Origin: Guillardia theta CCMP2712
Taxonomy: Eukaryota > Cryptophyceae > Pyrenomonadales > Geminigeraceae
Direction of reading: 5' to 3'
Length of the DNA: 24,262 nucleotides
Assembly: GCF_000315625.1 (NCBI RefSeq)
Contig: NW_005434519.1
Location: 98,738-122,999 of the forward strand
How positions within the stretch are numbered: the stretch's first letter is position 1; every line of letters starts with the position of its first letter. Under the pieces are notes generated by a model, which saw nothing but the letters and a program-made list of their open reading frames with translations, was not told the DNA's origin and searched no databases. The position numbers and the translations under genes are program-made. Shown piece after piece: positions 8,941 through 19,200 of the stretch.

Positions 8941-11900
8941 ATGTCAGGCAACAGATCCAAGCGAAGGCGCGATGCCGAGATGCACGAGAGCAGACCCTCA
9001 AGGCAAAGGACGCGTCAAGGACATGTCCAGGATCTACATGCCCCACCTGAAGAGGAAGCGGCGGAGCTGAACCCATGGAATGCTCGAGGGAACGAGAGGG
9101 AGATCGCCGCGACGGAGGTAACGGAGATGAGGAAGAGACTACAAGCAGCGCGAGAAAGCCGCGATGGAGAGAAGATAGCCTTTGCAGAGATAGATTTAGC
9201 GAAGGCGAAGCTGGGAGCAGCGAACAAGGCTGGGGACGAGAGGGTGATCGCGGCAGCAAAAGTCGAGGTCGCGGAGGCGAAGCTGAGAGGAGAGGTCGAG
9301 GTCGCGGAGGCGAAACTGGGAGAAGCGAACAAGGCTGGGGACGAGAGGGTGATCGCGGCGGCGAAAGTCAAGGTCGCGGAGGCGAAGCAGAGAGGGGAGG
9401 TCGAGGTCGCGGAGGCGAAGCTGAGAGAGGAGGTCGAGGTCGCGAAGGCGAAGCAGAGAGGGGAGGTCGAGGTCGCGGAGGCGAAGCTGGGAGCAGCGAA
9501 CAAGGCTGGGGACGAGAGGGAGATCGCGGCGGCGAAAGTCACGGTCGCGGAGGCGAAGCAGAGAGGGGAGGTCGAGGTCGCGGAGGCGAAGCTGAGAGGG
9601 GAGGTCGAGGTCGCGAAGGCGAAGCAGAGAGGGGAGGTCGAGGTCGCGAAGGCGAAGCTGGGAGCAGCGAACAAGGCTGGGGACGAGAGGAAGATCGCGG
9701 CGGCGAAAGTCGAGGTCGCGGAGGCGAAGCAGAGAGGGGAGGTCGAGGTCGCGGAGGCGAAGCAGAGAGGGGAGGTCGAGGTCGCGGAGGCGAAGCAGAG
9801 AGGGGAGGTCGAGGTCGCGGAGGCGAAGCTGGGAGCAGCGAACAAGGCTGGGGACGAGAGGGAGATCGAGGCGGCGATAGTCGAGGTCGCGAAGGCGGAG
9901 CTGAGAGGGGAGGTCAAGGTCACGAAGGCGAAGCTGAGAGGGGAGGTCGAGGTCGCGGAGGCGAAGCTGGTTGATGCGCAAACCAAGAATCAGACCCAGT
10001 TAGTAGATGATTTGCAGCGCTCTTTGTACCTCAATCAGTGCAAGCTTGCAGACTTTGATGCATCGTTGCCTATGCGGTTGGATACGGAAGGTAACCTGTA
10101 CTTGCTGAGATTGTGTGCTGCCGTGCGGAGGGTTGAGGTGGTTTGAAAAGGCGAAGCGCTGAATGTTTTCCTGCAGTGTTGCATGCGGTGTCTCTCAAGT
10201 ATCGCATTGCGCTGGGAGAGGTCGTTGACACGCTGAAGAGACACCTAGGCGGAGTGCTGGGATCAAGAACGGGAGCATTCAGCCAAAGGAACCCCATCGA
10301 CAAAGTAGTAGCAGAAGCGGGAAGAAAAGCCGGGATTGTTACTTGTATGATCGAGGCATGCTCGGGGAGCGGGAAATCGCTGAGTGCTGTAGACTACTTC
10401 GTACGAAATCCAAAGACATCGCTTTATTGCTTGTTCGGATACATCCAGGAACAGGATTTATATCTGATTGTACGAGGCATCTCGCACATGATCAATGCAG
10501 CCATCGATCTTGATCTCCAGGCGTGTGATCGCAGGATCGATTACCTTGACCCAACAAAATGCGAGCAGGAAGTCTTGACGATCGACCTGCACGCGTACAG
10601 CTGGAACTTGCTTGGTGTTGTGGGATACCTGCTTGGCAAGACGACGGGCCCAGGAAAGGTGCGCGTGGAGGAAGCAAAGCTGTGGACAGAGAAGGAGCAC
10701 CTGTGGGTGTTGGTCGATGAAGCAATCCCGAGGTATCAAGGTATGCCCTGCCGCACTAATGCCTTATGGAGGCTGTTGTTCCTCAAGAGGATGCTTCGTA
10801 ATGCAGGCTTTCATTGCATCATGCTGGGTACCAACACTCTGGTGATGAATTTCAACAATGCTTTACAGCAGACGAGAAATAGCCGAGGCAAGAACCAAGA
10901 GACTATCAAGTGCATCACCCATCGAGCTCTTCCTCCGATGATCCTTCAGTCTGATGAGCAGCGCGATATCCTGAAGCAGGTGTTTGGGGAAGAGATGATT
11001 GAGGGGTTGCTCGACAATGTCAACCCCATGCTCTGCCACCTATTCTTCAAGTATTGGAGAGGTGGACAAGGGAAAGATAGCGCGACCTTGTTTCGAGATC
11101 TAGCAAATCCACTGTTGGCCTTAGTACGAAGTGACAAGAAAAGCCTCAAGGACTCATCGTTGTACTGTATGTTTCAGATAGCAACGCACGAAAGCATGTG
11201 CCAGGCGCACATCTTGCAAGGCTTTGGTGTCCTCAATGCTTGGCCGATGAGCCAAGTCCCTGCACGCGGCAGCTCGGAGTCAATCGTTGAGCTTAAACGG
11301 ACCGACAATCAGATTGAGATGAATGGGATCGAACTCAACGACTTGACTAGCAAGTTCCCGCCAAGCTGGGTAGACCCCATCACCGTCGCGATCTGTGCTG
11401 GCGGGGGGAGACCTTTCGGGAACAACTCGAGCCTTGAGGTGTTGAGGAGGATCCACCGAGACGCTCTGAAGCCCATGGATGATCCAACAGCAGTAGATGC
11501 GCTGCGCCGAGACGGGAACCTGCTGGAGTCGTTTGGAGGAGTCGTGGTGATGTTGACGAGCTGGGCCGATCCTGAGGACATTCTTTCAACCCTCAGCCAT
11601 CATTGCGGAAGGGAAGTGAGAGGCAAAGTGAAGGAGGTGCTTGGTTGCGTGAAGGATGAAGCATCAGCACGGGAGTTCCGCAAAGTCTTGACTCAGTGCT
11701 TCTGTAATCTGATCCCCTTGCGGGACAGTGACGATGAGATGCCTAACCATAAAGCTTTCGGGTACTACATTCGATGCAAGGACAAGCGGAGACGGGACGG
11801 AGAGTTTGTGGGCCCCGTCCACAGTCCTGATGGCCAAAGCAGCATGAGGGGAGCAGCGGAGTTTAAGAACCGGAGAAAGCCTCTTGGTCAATCGCAGCTC

Positions 11901-12197
11901 ACGAAGTTTGTGAAGAAACTAGCCAACGACAATCACAACCTCCTGTTGTTCATGGCTCCGGCGCTAGGAGAGTTCAAGGCTGAGAACATCCTACCGACAG
12001 ATGGAGATGCCACGTGGTTGGTTCTGCATTGGACGATGGACACAACGAAATACTCAGGATGGCACACTGAGGTGTTAGGCGGAAAGGCGAAGTGCAAAAG
12101 TCATAGGATACTGATCCTTATGGAGATCGGGCTGTCAACGAAACCTTTTAGTGAACCATCGATGCAGCAAGACGAGATGGATGACGAGGACCCGTGA
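8941..12197 (+). CDS. Coiled-coil P-loop NTPase, copy 2 (two exons, 1056 aa), Crinkler/RHS-like candidate
   Basis: Exons are 8941-10090 and 10177-12197; removing the 86-nt intron joins them in phase 1 with no stop. The ATG has A at -3. Residues 1-30 are basic with SKRRRD, a possible nuclear signal. From about residue 85 to 345 there are alanine/glutamate/lysine-rich 11-residue repeats that should form a long helix or coiled coil. Exon 2 gives an NTPase: Walker A EACSGSGKS at about 443-451, Walker B LWVLVDEA at about 559-566, and a GTNT motif at 601-604 that may act as a sensor. The first Walker A glycine is alanine, so it is a relaxed P-loop. The C-terminal 450 residues show no motif I recognise. 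Ubiquitin-like genes lie on both sides. NTPase assignment is firm; Crinkler/RHS membership is a hypothesis. The last codons and stop lie in a minisatellite. Confidence 0.75.
9203..9971 (+). repeat. Hendecad-coding VNTR in exon 1, copy 2
   Basis: Tandem 33-bp units (11 residues, e.g. VAEAKQRGEVE) are mixed with 72-bp units (24 residues, containing NKAGDER). Exon 1 is 348 bp shorter than in copy 3, which equals exactly three 72-bp plus four 33-bp units. Confidence 0.9.
10091..10176 (+). other. Intron (86 nt) of coil-NTPase copy 2
   Basis: gt at 10091, cag ending at 10176, with tgttttcctgcag as pyrimidine tract and acceptor. Exon 1 contributes one base (g) and exon 2 two (tg) to a Val codon. 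Without splicing, the coil frame ends at TGA 10144-10146 and the NTPase frame has no nearby upstream ATG. Confidence 0.75.
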
Positions 12198-12337
12198 AGA
12201 TGGATGACGAGGACCCGTGAAGATGGATGACGAGGACCCGTGAAGATGGATGACGAGGACCCGTGAAGATGGATGACGAGGACCCGTGAAGATGGATGAC
12301 GAGGACCCGTGAAGATGGATGACGAGGACCCGTGAAG
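12177..12337 (+). repeat. 23-bp minisatellite, 7 units
   Basis: Seven exact-length 23-bp units starting in the last codons of copy 2. They are followed by the native flank gcaaccggg, as after copy 1. Confidence 0.95.
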
Positions 12338-12494
12338 CAACCGGGAGATGATCGCTCAGAGACGCAGACCAATGAGGGATGCTGGACTCGGTAGAAAAGG
12401 AGAACGAGAGACCGAGAAAAGATGAAGAGACGCTAGATCGATGACGAAGCGACGAAGAGGACGTGAGAGCTTTGTTTGTGCTGGTCTTGTCTGG

Positions 12495-13515
12495 TAATGA
12501 AGCATCCTCTTGAGGAACAACAGCCTCCATAAGGCGTTAGTGCGGCAGGGCATACCTTGATACCTCGGGATTGCTTCATCGACCAACACCCACAGGTGCT
12601 CCTTCTCTGTCCACAGCTTTGCTTCCTCCACGCGCACCTTTCCTGGGCCCGTCGTCTTGCCAAACAGGTATCCCACAACACCAAGCAAGTTCCAGCTGTA
12701 CGCGTGCAGGTCGATCGTCAAGACTTCCTGCTCGCATTTTGTTGGGTCAAGGTAATCGATCCTGCGATCACACGCCTGGAGATCAAGATCGATGGCTGCA
12801 TTGATCATGTGCGAGATGCCTCGTACAATCAGATATAAATCCTGTTCCTGGATGTATCCGAACAAGCAATAAAGCGATGTCTTTGGATTTCGTACGAAGT
12901 AGTCTACAGCACTCAGCGATTTCCCGCTCCCCGAGCATGCCTCGATCATACAAGTAACAATCCCGGCTTTTCTTCCCGCTTCTGCTACTACTTTGTCGAT
13001 GGGGTTCTTGTGGCTGAATGCTCCCGTTCTTGATCCCAGCACTCCGCCTAGGTGTCTCTTCAGCGTGTCAACGACCTCTCCCAGCGCAATGCGATACTTG
13101 AGAGACACCGCATGCAACACTGCAGGAAAACATTCAGCGCTTCGCCTTTTCAAACCACCTCAACCCTCCGCACGGCAGCACACAATCTCAGCAAGTACAG
13201 GTTACCTTCCGTATCCAACCGCATAGGCAAAGATGCATCAAAGTCTGCACGCTTGCACTGATTGAGGTACAAAGAGCGCTGCAAATCATCTACTAACTGG
13301 GTCTGATTCTTGGTTTGCGCATCAACTAGCTTCGCCTCCGCGACCTCGACCTCCCCTCTCAGCTTCGCCTTCGCGACCTCGACCTCCTCTCTCAGCTCCG
13401 CCTTCGCGACCTCTACCTCCCCTCTCAGCTTCCTCGACCTCTACCTTGCTGCCGCGATCTCCCTCTCGTCCCCAGCCTTGTTCGCTGCCCCCAGCTTCGC
13501 TTCCACGACCTGAGA
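12495..13515 (-). pseudogene. Inverted partial copy of the coil-NTPase gene
   Basis: On the minus strand it contains a short, damaged coil segment (13206-13515), the same 86-nt intron (13120-13205) and the start of exon 2, including Walker A and Walker B. It ends at FLKRML near 12495. Beyond that breakpoint the frame runs into unrelated flank and stops at 12356. The coil part has a stop (AAAR then TAG). The intron is retained, so this is a DNA-level copy, not a retrocopy. It shares GGVLG with copy 2 but YLFGK with copies 3-5. Together with copy 2 it makes an inverted repeat of nearly 1 kb. Confidence 0.85.
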
Positions 13516-13519
13516 TTGG

Positions 13520-13770
13520 AGATCATGATGAGGAGCGGTAAGGGAATAGGTCGTAGATGTTCTAAGTGAGGTCAAGGTAATATTGGGTACGGTCGGACCC
13601 CAATTGGCCACGAGGATATCGGTGCGAGAGGCTATGGCGCCGGCAAAAACGAGGGATAACAAAGAGGGAGGAGGCGGGGGAGCGAGAGACAGGGAGGACA
13701 TGGCGGCAGGGGGCGAAGGACACGATACAGGCAAGTCGGCAGGCAAGCACGGCAGGGCAAACGAGCACAA
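13520..13770 (-). other. Minus-strand open segment resembling a signal peptide, alternative to exon 1 of the plus-strand gene
   Basis: Reading minus from 13770 gives an N-terminus with a proline/leucine-rich hydrophobic stretch (PSLLSLVFAGAIAS) that resembles a secretory signal. It then runs towards the inverted coil fragment (QVVEAKLGAANKAG) before a stop. The same arrangement exists in unit 1 (5750-6115). It overlaps the proposed plus-strand exon 13634-13786. Five base differences between units do not favour either strand. Confidence 0.25.
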
Positions 13771-15424
13771 CCATGGCGATGAGAAGGTAAGTTAGGTCGC
13801 CCCCCAAAGCTCGTTGCTTGCCATGCTCATTTTGCCGACTTCCATCTTCTCCTTTTCCTGCTCTTGTTGATGTCCAACTTGATGTGCAATGATGAGAACG
13901 TGCTATCATCTCCCGTCCTTGAACGTAGCTACTTGTTTCATTTGGCACACTCCTCGGCATGAGCCCCCCACCTCTCCCTATGGTTGAGCCAGCAGCTGCT
14001 GCCTTACCTCACGCGTGCTCGCAGGACTTCGTCTTGGTCGATGTGTTCTCGCAAGTCGTCAAGGTTCCCATCAGGGCAGACACTTCGGTCTCAGACGTGT
14101 GCGACCACCTCGCATCGCTATACCCAGAGCTCACCCCTGAGCACCTGTACACTTGTGACGGCTGCGAGTTGATGATGGAGGACTTGCTGTGCAATGTGTG
14201 TGTAGCAGGAGAACACCTGCTGCTGGCGTTGGGAGCAACCGACGATGAGAGGAAACGGTCTACTGTGCTGAGCTCCCTCGGAATCTTCCATGGGGTTCCC
14301 AGGACTGCGTTTCAGCCGATGCCAGCGAGAGTGACGTCGTCGTCCTCATGTTCCCTCCTGACAGGTCAGTGTATCCTCAACCCGAGGATAGCCTCCTCCT
14401 TGAAGAAGCTCTACATAGCAGTGGAGGGAGAGTGCCATTCAAGCCTGACTTATGGGTTGAGGGCTGACTCTGCCCAGAAGCCGCGCGTTCTGACGAGTGT
14501 GTGTGTGGACACGTCGAGCTTGAAGCATCTTGTCGTGGTCGGAGGAAAGTCAAACTTGAAGAGCGTCGGGGACCTCGTCCGATGGGTGAGGGCGAGGATG
14601 GGAGGTATCCCTTCCTGGGTTCGCTTGCATGCGTACGTCTTCTCCAACCTAGGGAGTGATGTTCGCGAGGACGAGAGTGAGAAGGATTGGTTCGAGGAGC
14701 TGGATGACAGGTGAAGGAGTTGTTCTCGTCTTCATCACCTGGTGTTCTGCTGCCAGCACTGCCATCCCGGTGCTGTCCAAGAACGAGAATCTTCTCATCA
14801 GTACAGAGGTTACGCCAGGTTCAAGGACAACATTAGCGACCTGATGCGAACTGACGTGAAATTGTTGATGTCAGTTGTGTTATCGAAGAAGGATTCATTG
14901 GTGTGGAAGACAACTCACGACGGAGGTCAGGCGATGTACGGAAAGAAGGCCCTTGCCTTCGATCCCTTGAGGTTGGACGATTTCAGCTGCCTCGTCGAGA
15001 GCCTGGTACCGACCTCACGACCTCTTGTCCGATGTTGGGGTAAACTGTCACCACAGGCCGACTCCTTCAATTTTTTACACAAGATGCAGCTGTGTGCTAC
15101 GGAGGTAGCAGGGGTGGGGACATTTCTCAACGGGGAGGTTCGTTTCAATGGTATCCCAGTGGAAATTCCGTCCTTGCAGGATCTGAGGATCACGTTGCGG
15201 ATCACCTCGCGCTCCGAGTCAGCGCACAACGGGGGGAAGAGCCTTGTACTGAGGCCTTACTTTGGGGACGAGAGTGTCTGGTGTCACCTCCCCCCTCACG
15301 GCCACGTCCTTCCCTTCTTCTTCACCGCTGGGCCTAACATGATCTTCACTCCGTGCTTGGAAACGGTCCTGCCTGCCTGCCAGCCTGCCTGCCTGCCTAC
15401 CTGCCTGTCATTCTCTTCTTCCTC

Positions 15425-15464
<40 letters not shown>

Positions 15465-15503
15465 GTTGTCGTTGCGTTTTCTCAGCATTCCTTGATTGTA
15501 TAA
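13634..15503 (+). CDS. Ubiquitin-like-domain protein gene, copy B (three exons proposed, about 511 aa)
   Basis: Proposed exons are 13634-13786, 14025-14710 and 14807-15503. Exon 1 (ATG with G at -3 and +4) encodes 51 charged, glycine-rich residues and ends gagaag|gtaagt, a consensus donor. Intron 1 ends ctcgcag and joins in phase 0. Residues 52-121 read like a beta-grasp ubiquitin fold: strand VLVDVF, strand KVPIRA, helix SVSDVCDHLASLYP, ending EHLLLALG, where ubiquitin has LHLVLRLRG. No further domain is recognised in the remaining 390 residues. Intron 2 removes a TGA at 14712; acceptors at 14806 or 14818 both keep frame. The last 50 residues run through CCTG and TG microsatellites, so the true C-terminus may be earlier. 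Ubiquitin-like headers are known in Crinkler effectors. Function unknown. Confidence 0.55.
13787..14024 (+). other. Intron 1 of ubiquitin-like gene B
   Basis: gtaagt donor at 13787 and cttacctcacgcgtgctcgcag acceptor region ending at 14024. Between copies this interval has indels (six versus five C near 13962) and an in-frame TAG in copy A, whereas the frame from 14025 on is preserved. That supports a non-coding intron over the alternative in-frame ATG at 13959. Confidence 0.6.
14711..14806 (+). other. Intron 2 of ubiquitin-like gene B
   Basis: gtgaag donor at 14711, acceptor tacag at 14806 (96 nt) or cgccag at 14818 (108 nt). Both lengths are multiples of three and both remove the TGA at 14712-14714. 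The donor is weak. If unspliced, the gene ends at DDR and a second open frame follows in the same frame. Confidence 0.4.
15367..15463 (+). repeat. CCTG and TG microsatellites, unit 2
   Basis: cctg-type run (about 15367-15409), then (TG)n at 15427-15463 (37 nt, three TG units longer than in unit 1). Confidence 0.9.
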
Positions 15504-15549
15504 AGTCCCTGCTCGTTATGTGTGCGCTGGAGAAGCTTTCTCTTTCATC

Positions 15550-15572
15550 TGACGTCAATCGCAGATTGACGT
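15550..15572. promoter_or_regulatory. Perfect small hairpin with CRE-type palindrome, unit 2
   Basis: tgacgtca at 15550-15557. The 9-bp arms are at 15552-15560 and 15564-15572 with the loop gca, identical to 8229-8251. A tataaag about 50 bp upstream could be a TATA box or lie in a 3' end; undetermined. Confidence 0.4.
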
Positions 15573-15725
15573 GCTCAGCTGGGCGACGTCTCCTCAGATC
15601 AAAGTACTTGTTGTTTTCCCACAAAAATGTTCTTCTCACTGCTGTATCAGTCTTTCTCGAAGGACGATCTCATCATTCTCATTTCGAGAATATCAGCGCC
15701 CAGGTATGACAACAACAAACCTTCC

Positions 15726-15868
15726 TCTATCCGACTACAAACGCACCTACAAGTATGTCGGAGAAGCGTAATCTACCCGCTCCTTCTATGTAAATTCTCT
15801 CTCAGCATACTTCACTACTTCACTTGACTGATCGCTCAGTCGCTTTCACTGTCCGAGGCTGCTGTTGA
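15726..15868 (+). other. 143-bp conserved hairpin element, unit 3
   Basis: Third copy of the element at 108-250. The hairpin arms start at 15730 and 15826. Confidence 0.55.
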
Positions 15869-16131
15869 GAGTCCGTCCGCGATCCATTGCCACCGTAGCT
15901 CGGGGGACTATCACACGTGGGAGAAGCCTCGGATCGGATCTAGTATCGTCATGCCGACTAACTTGCCATGAACTTTCAGCTTTCGGGCCCGTGACTTGGA
16001 GTAAACTTGCCTCGAGAATCCGGGCCGGGCCCCGGCCGACCGTCCGACCGCCGACCGGGTCACCGTCGGGGCGGCCGGGCCGCGCCGGTCACTGGGGCCC
16101 GGGGGGGCCGGTTTACAAGCCGCGCCCGAGG

Positions 16132-16174
16132 CTCTATAGAGGGGGTGTACTTTCAAATCGGACCCCTCCACGTG
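16132..16174 (+). promoter_or_regulatory. Candidate core promoter of coil-NTPase copy 3
   Basis: ctctatagag at 16132-16141 and cacgtg at 16169-16174, with the start codon at 16261. The whole region 15869-16260 is nearly identical to 8548-8940. Confidence 0.35.
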
Positions 16175-16260
16175 AAATTGAGAGCGGGCATTTCAAATAG
16201 AACCTCCAATCCTCCTGCTCCGCTCCAAATCCCCTCGAAATCAAGCGCCATTCGAGCAGC

Positions 16261-19200
16261 ATGTCAGGCAACAGATCCAAGCGAAGGCGCGATGCCGAGA
16301 TGCACGAGAGCAGACCCTCAAGGCAAAGGACGCGTCAAGGACATGTCCAGGATCTACATGCCCCACCTGAAGAGGAAGCGGCGGAGCTGAACCCATGGAA
16401 TGCTCGAGGGAACGAGAGGGAGATCGCCGCGACGGAGGTAACGGAGATGAGGAAGAGACTACAAGCAGCGCGAGAAAGCCGCGATGGAGAGAAGATAGCC
16501 TTTGCAGAGATAGATTTAGCGAAGGCGAAGCTGGGAGCAGCGAACAAGGCTGGGGACGAGAGGGTGATCGCGGCAGCAAAAGTCGAGGTCGCGGAGGCGA
16601 AGCTGAGAGGAGAGGTCGAGGTCGCGGAGGCGAAACTGGGAGAAGCGAACAAGGCTGGGGACGAGAGGGTGATCGCGGCGGCGAAAGTCAAGGTCGCGGA
16701 GGCGAAGCAGAGAGGGGAGGTCGAGGTCGCGGAGGCGAAACTGGGAGAAGCGAACAAGGCTGGGGACGAGAGGAAGATCGCGGCGGCGAAAGTCAAGGTC
16801 GCGGAGGCGAAGCTGAGAGGGGAGGTCGAGGTCGCTGATGCGAGACTGGGAGAAGCAAACAAGGCTGGGGACGAGAGGGTGATCGCGGCGGCGAAAGTCA
16901 AGGTCGCGGAGGCGAAGCAGAGAGGGGAGGTCGAGGTCGCGGAGGCGAAGCTGAGAGAGGAGGTTGTGGTCGGGAAGGCGAAGCAGAGAGGGGAGGTCGA
17001 GGTCGCGGAGGCGAAACTGGGAGCAGCGAACAAGGCTGGGGCCGAGAGGAAGATCGCGGCGGCGAAAGTCGAGGTCGCGGAGGCGAAGCAGAGAGGGGAG
17101 GTCGAGGTCGCGGAGGCGAAGCTGAGAGGGGAGGTCGAGGTCGCGGAGGCGAAGCTGGGAGCAGCGAACAAGGCTGGGGACGAGAGGAAGATCGCGGCGG
17201 CGAAAGTCAAGGTCGCGGAGGCGAAGCTGAGAGGGGAGGTCGAGGTCGCGGAGGCGAAGCTGAGAGGGGAGGTCGAGGTCGCGGAGGCGAAGCTGAGAGA
17301 GGAGGTCGAGGTCGCGAAGGCGAAGCTGGGAGCAGCGAACAAGGCTGGGGACGAGAGGAAGATCGCGGCGGCGAAAGTCGAGGTCGCGGAGGCGAAGCTG
17401 AGAGGGGAGGTCGAGGTCGCGGAGGCGAAGCAGAGAGGGGAGGTCGAGGTCGCGGAGGCGAAGCAGAGAGGGGAGGTCGAGGTCGCGAAGGCGAAGCTGG
17501 GAGCAGCGAACAAGGCTGGGGACGAGAGGGAGATCGAGGCGGCGATAGTCGAGGTCGCGAAGGCGGAGCTGAGAGGGGAGGTCAAGGTCACGAAGGCGAA
17601 GCTGAGAGGGGAGGTCGAGGTCGCGGAGGCGAAGCTGGTTGATGCGCAAACCAAGAATCAGACCCAGTTAGTAGATGATTTGCAGCGCTCTTTGTACCTC
17701 AATCAGTGCAAGCTTGCAGACTTTGATGCATCGTTGCCTATGCGGTTGGATACGGAAGGTAACCTGTACTTGCTGAGATTGTGTGCTGCCGTGCGGAGGG
17801 TTGAGGTGGTTTGAAAAGGCGAAGCGCTGAATGTTTTCCTGCAGTGTTGCATGCGGTGTCTCTCAAGTATCGCATTGCGCTGGGAGAGGTCGTTGACACG
17901 CTGAAGAGACACCTAGGCGAAGTGCTGGGATCAAGAACGGGAGCATTCAGCCAAAGGAACCCCATCGACAAAGTAGTAGCAGAAGCGGGAAGAAAAGCCG
18001 GGATTGTTACTTGTATGATCGAGGCATGCTCGGGGAGCGGGAAATCGCTGAGTGCTGTAGACTACTTCGTACGAAATCCAAAGACATCGCTTTATTGCTT
18101 GTTCGGATACATCCAGGAACAGGATTTATATCTGATTGTACGAGGCATCTCGCACATGATCAATGCAGCCATCGATCTTGATCTCCAGGCGTGTGATCGC
18201 AGGATCGATTACCTTGACCCAACAAAATGCGAGCAGGAAGTCTTGACGATCGACCTGCACGCGTACAGCTGGAACTTGCTTGGTGTTGTGGGATACCTGT
18301 TTGGCAAGACGACGGGCCCAGGAAAGGTGCGCGTGGAGGAAGCAAAGCTGTGGACAGAGAAGGAGCACCTGTGGGTGTTGGTCGATGAAGCAATCCCGAG
18401 GTATCAAGGTATGCCCTGCCGCACTAATGCCTTATGGAGGCTGTTGTTCCTCAAGAGGATGCTTCGTAATGCAGGCTTTCATTGCATCATGCTGGGTACC
18501 AACACTCTGGTGATGAATTTCAACAATGCTTTACAGCAGACGAGAAATAGCCGAGGCAAGAACCAAGAGACTATCAAGTGCATCACCCATCGAGCTCTTC
18601 CTCCGATGATCCTTCAGTCTGATGAGCAGCGCGATATCCTGAAGCAGGTGTTTGGGGAAGAGATGATTGAGGGGTTGCTCGACAATGTCAACCCCATGCT
18701 CTGCCACCTATTCTTCAAGTATTGGAGAGGTGGACAAGGGAAAGATAGCGCGACCTTGTTTCGAGATCTAGCAAATCCACTGTTGGCCATAGTACGAGGT
18801 GACAAGAAAAGCCTCAAGGACTCATCGTTGTACTGTATGTTTCAGATAGCAACGCACGAAAGCATGTGCCAGGCGCACATCTTGCAAGGCTTTGGTGTCC
18901 TCAATGCTTGGCCGATGAGCCAAGTCCCTGCACGCGGCAGCTCGGAGTCAATCGTTGAGCTTAAACGGACCGACAATCAGATTGAGATGAATGGGATCGA
19001 ACTCAACGACTTAACTAGCAAGTTCCCGCCAAGCTGGGTAGACCCCATCACCGTCGCGATCTGTGCTGGCGGGGGGAGACCTTTCGGGAACAACTCGAGC
19101 CTTGAGGTGTTGAGGAGGATCCACCGAGACGCTCTGAAGCCCATGGATGATCCAACAGCAGTAGATGCGCTGCGCCGAGACGGGAACCTGCTGGAGTCGT

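Larger units (their letters stand above)
8405..15725 (+). repeat. Complete 7.3-kb cassette unit (unit 2 of a tandem array)
   Basis: The coil-NTPase start codons at 1408, 8941 and 16261 and the ubiquitin-like exon 2 starts at 6710 and 14025 give spacings of 7533, 7320 and 7315 bp. The stretch from about 7304 through 8940 is nearly identical to 14619-16260. The unit holds hairpin element, coil-NTPase gene, minisatellite, inverted fragment, ubiquitin-like gene and microsatellites in this order. Confidence 0.85.

Noticed and set aside
9075-9974. Plus-strand RGG-rich open frame inside exon 1 (299 codons)
   Set aside because: An alternative frame of the same repeat. Copies 2 and 3 keep the coil frame intact and spliced, so this is not called as a gene.
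10143-12197. NTPase as an independent 684-codon gene starting at TTG
   Set aside because: TTG starts are not expected in a eukaryotic nuclear gene, and the 86-nt intron joins this frame precisely to the upstream coil exon.
13959-14024. ATG at 13959 as the start of the ubiquitin-like gene
   Set aside because: In copy A the same stretch is out of frame and has a TAG, while a consensus donor upstream and the ctcgcag acceptor at 14024 join a conserved exon 1 in frame.
16335-17654. Long minus-strand open frames (up to 439 codons, Ser/Ala/Thr-rich) over the coil exon, also at 1663-2493 and 9015-9986
   Set aside because: They mirror the stop-free 33-bp repeat on the other strand, start from no conserved context and change with repeat number. 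They are shadows of the coil exon.
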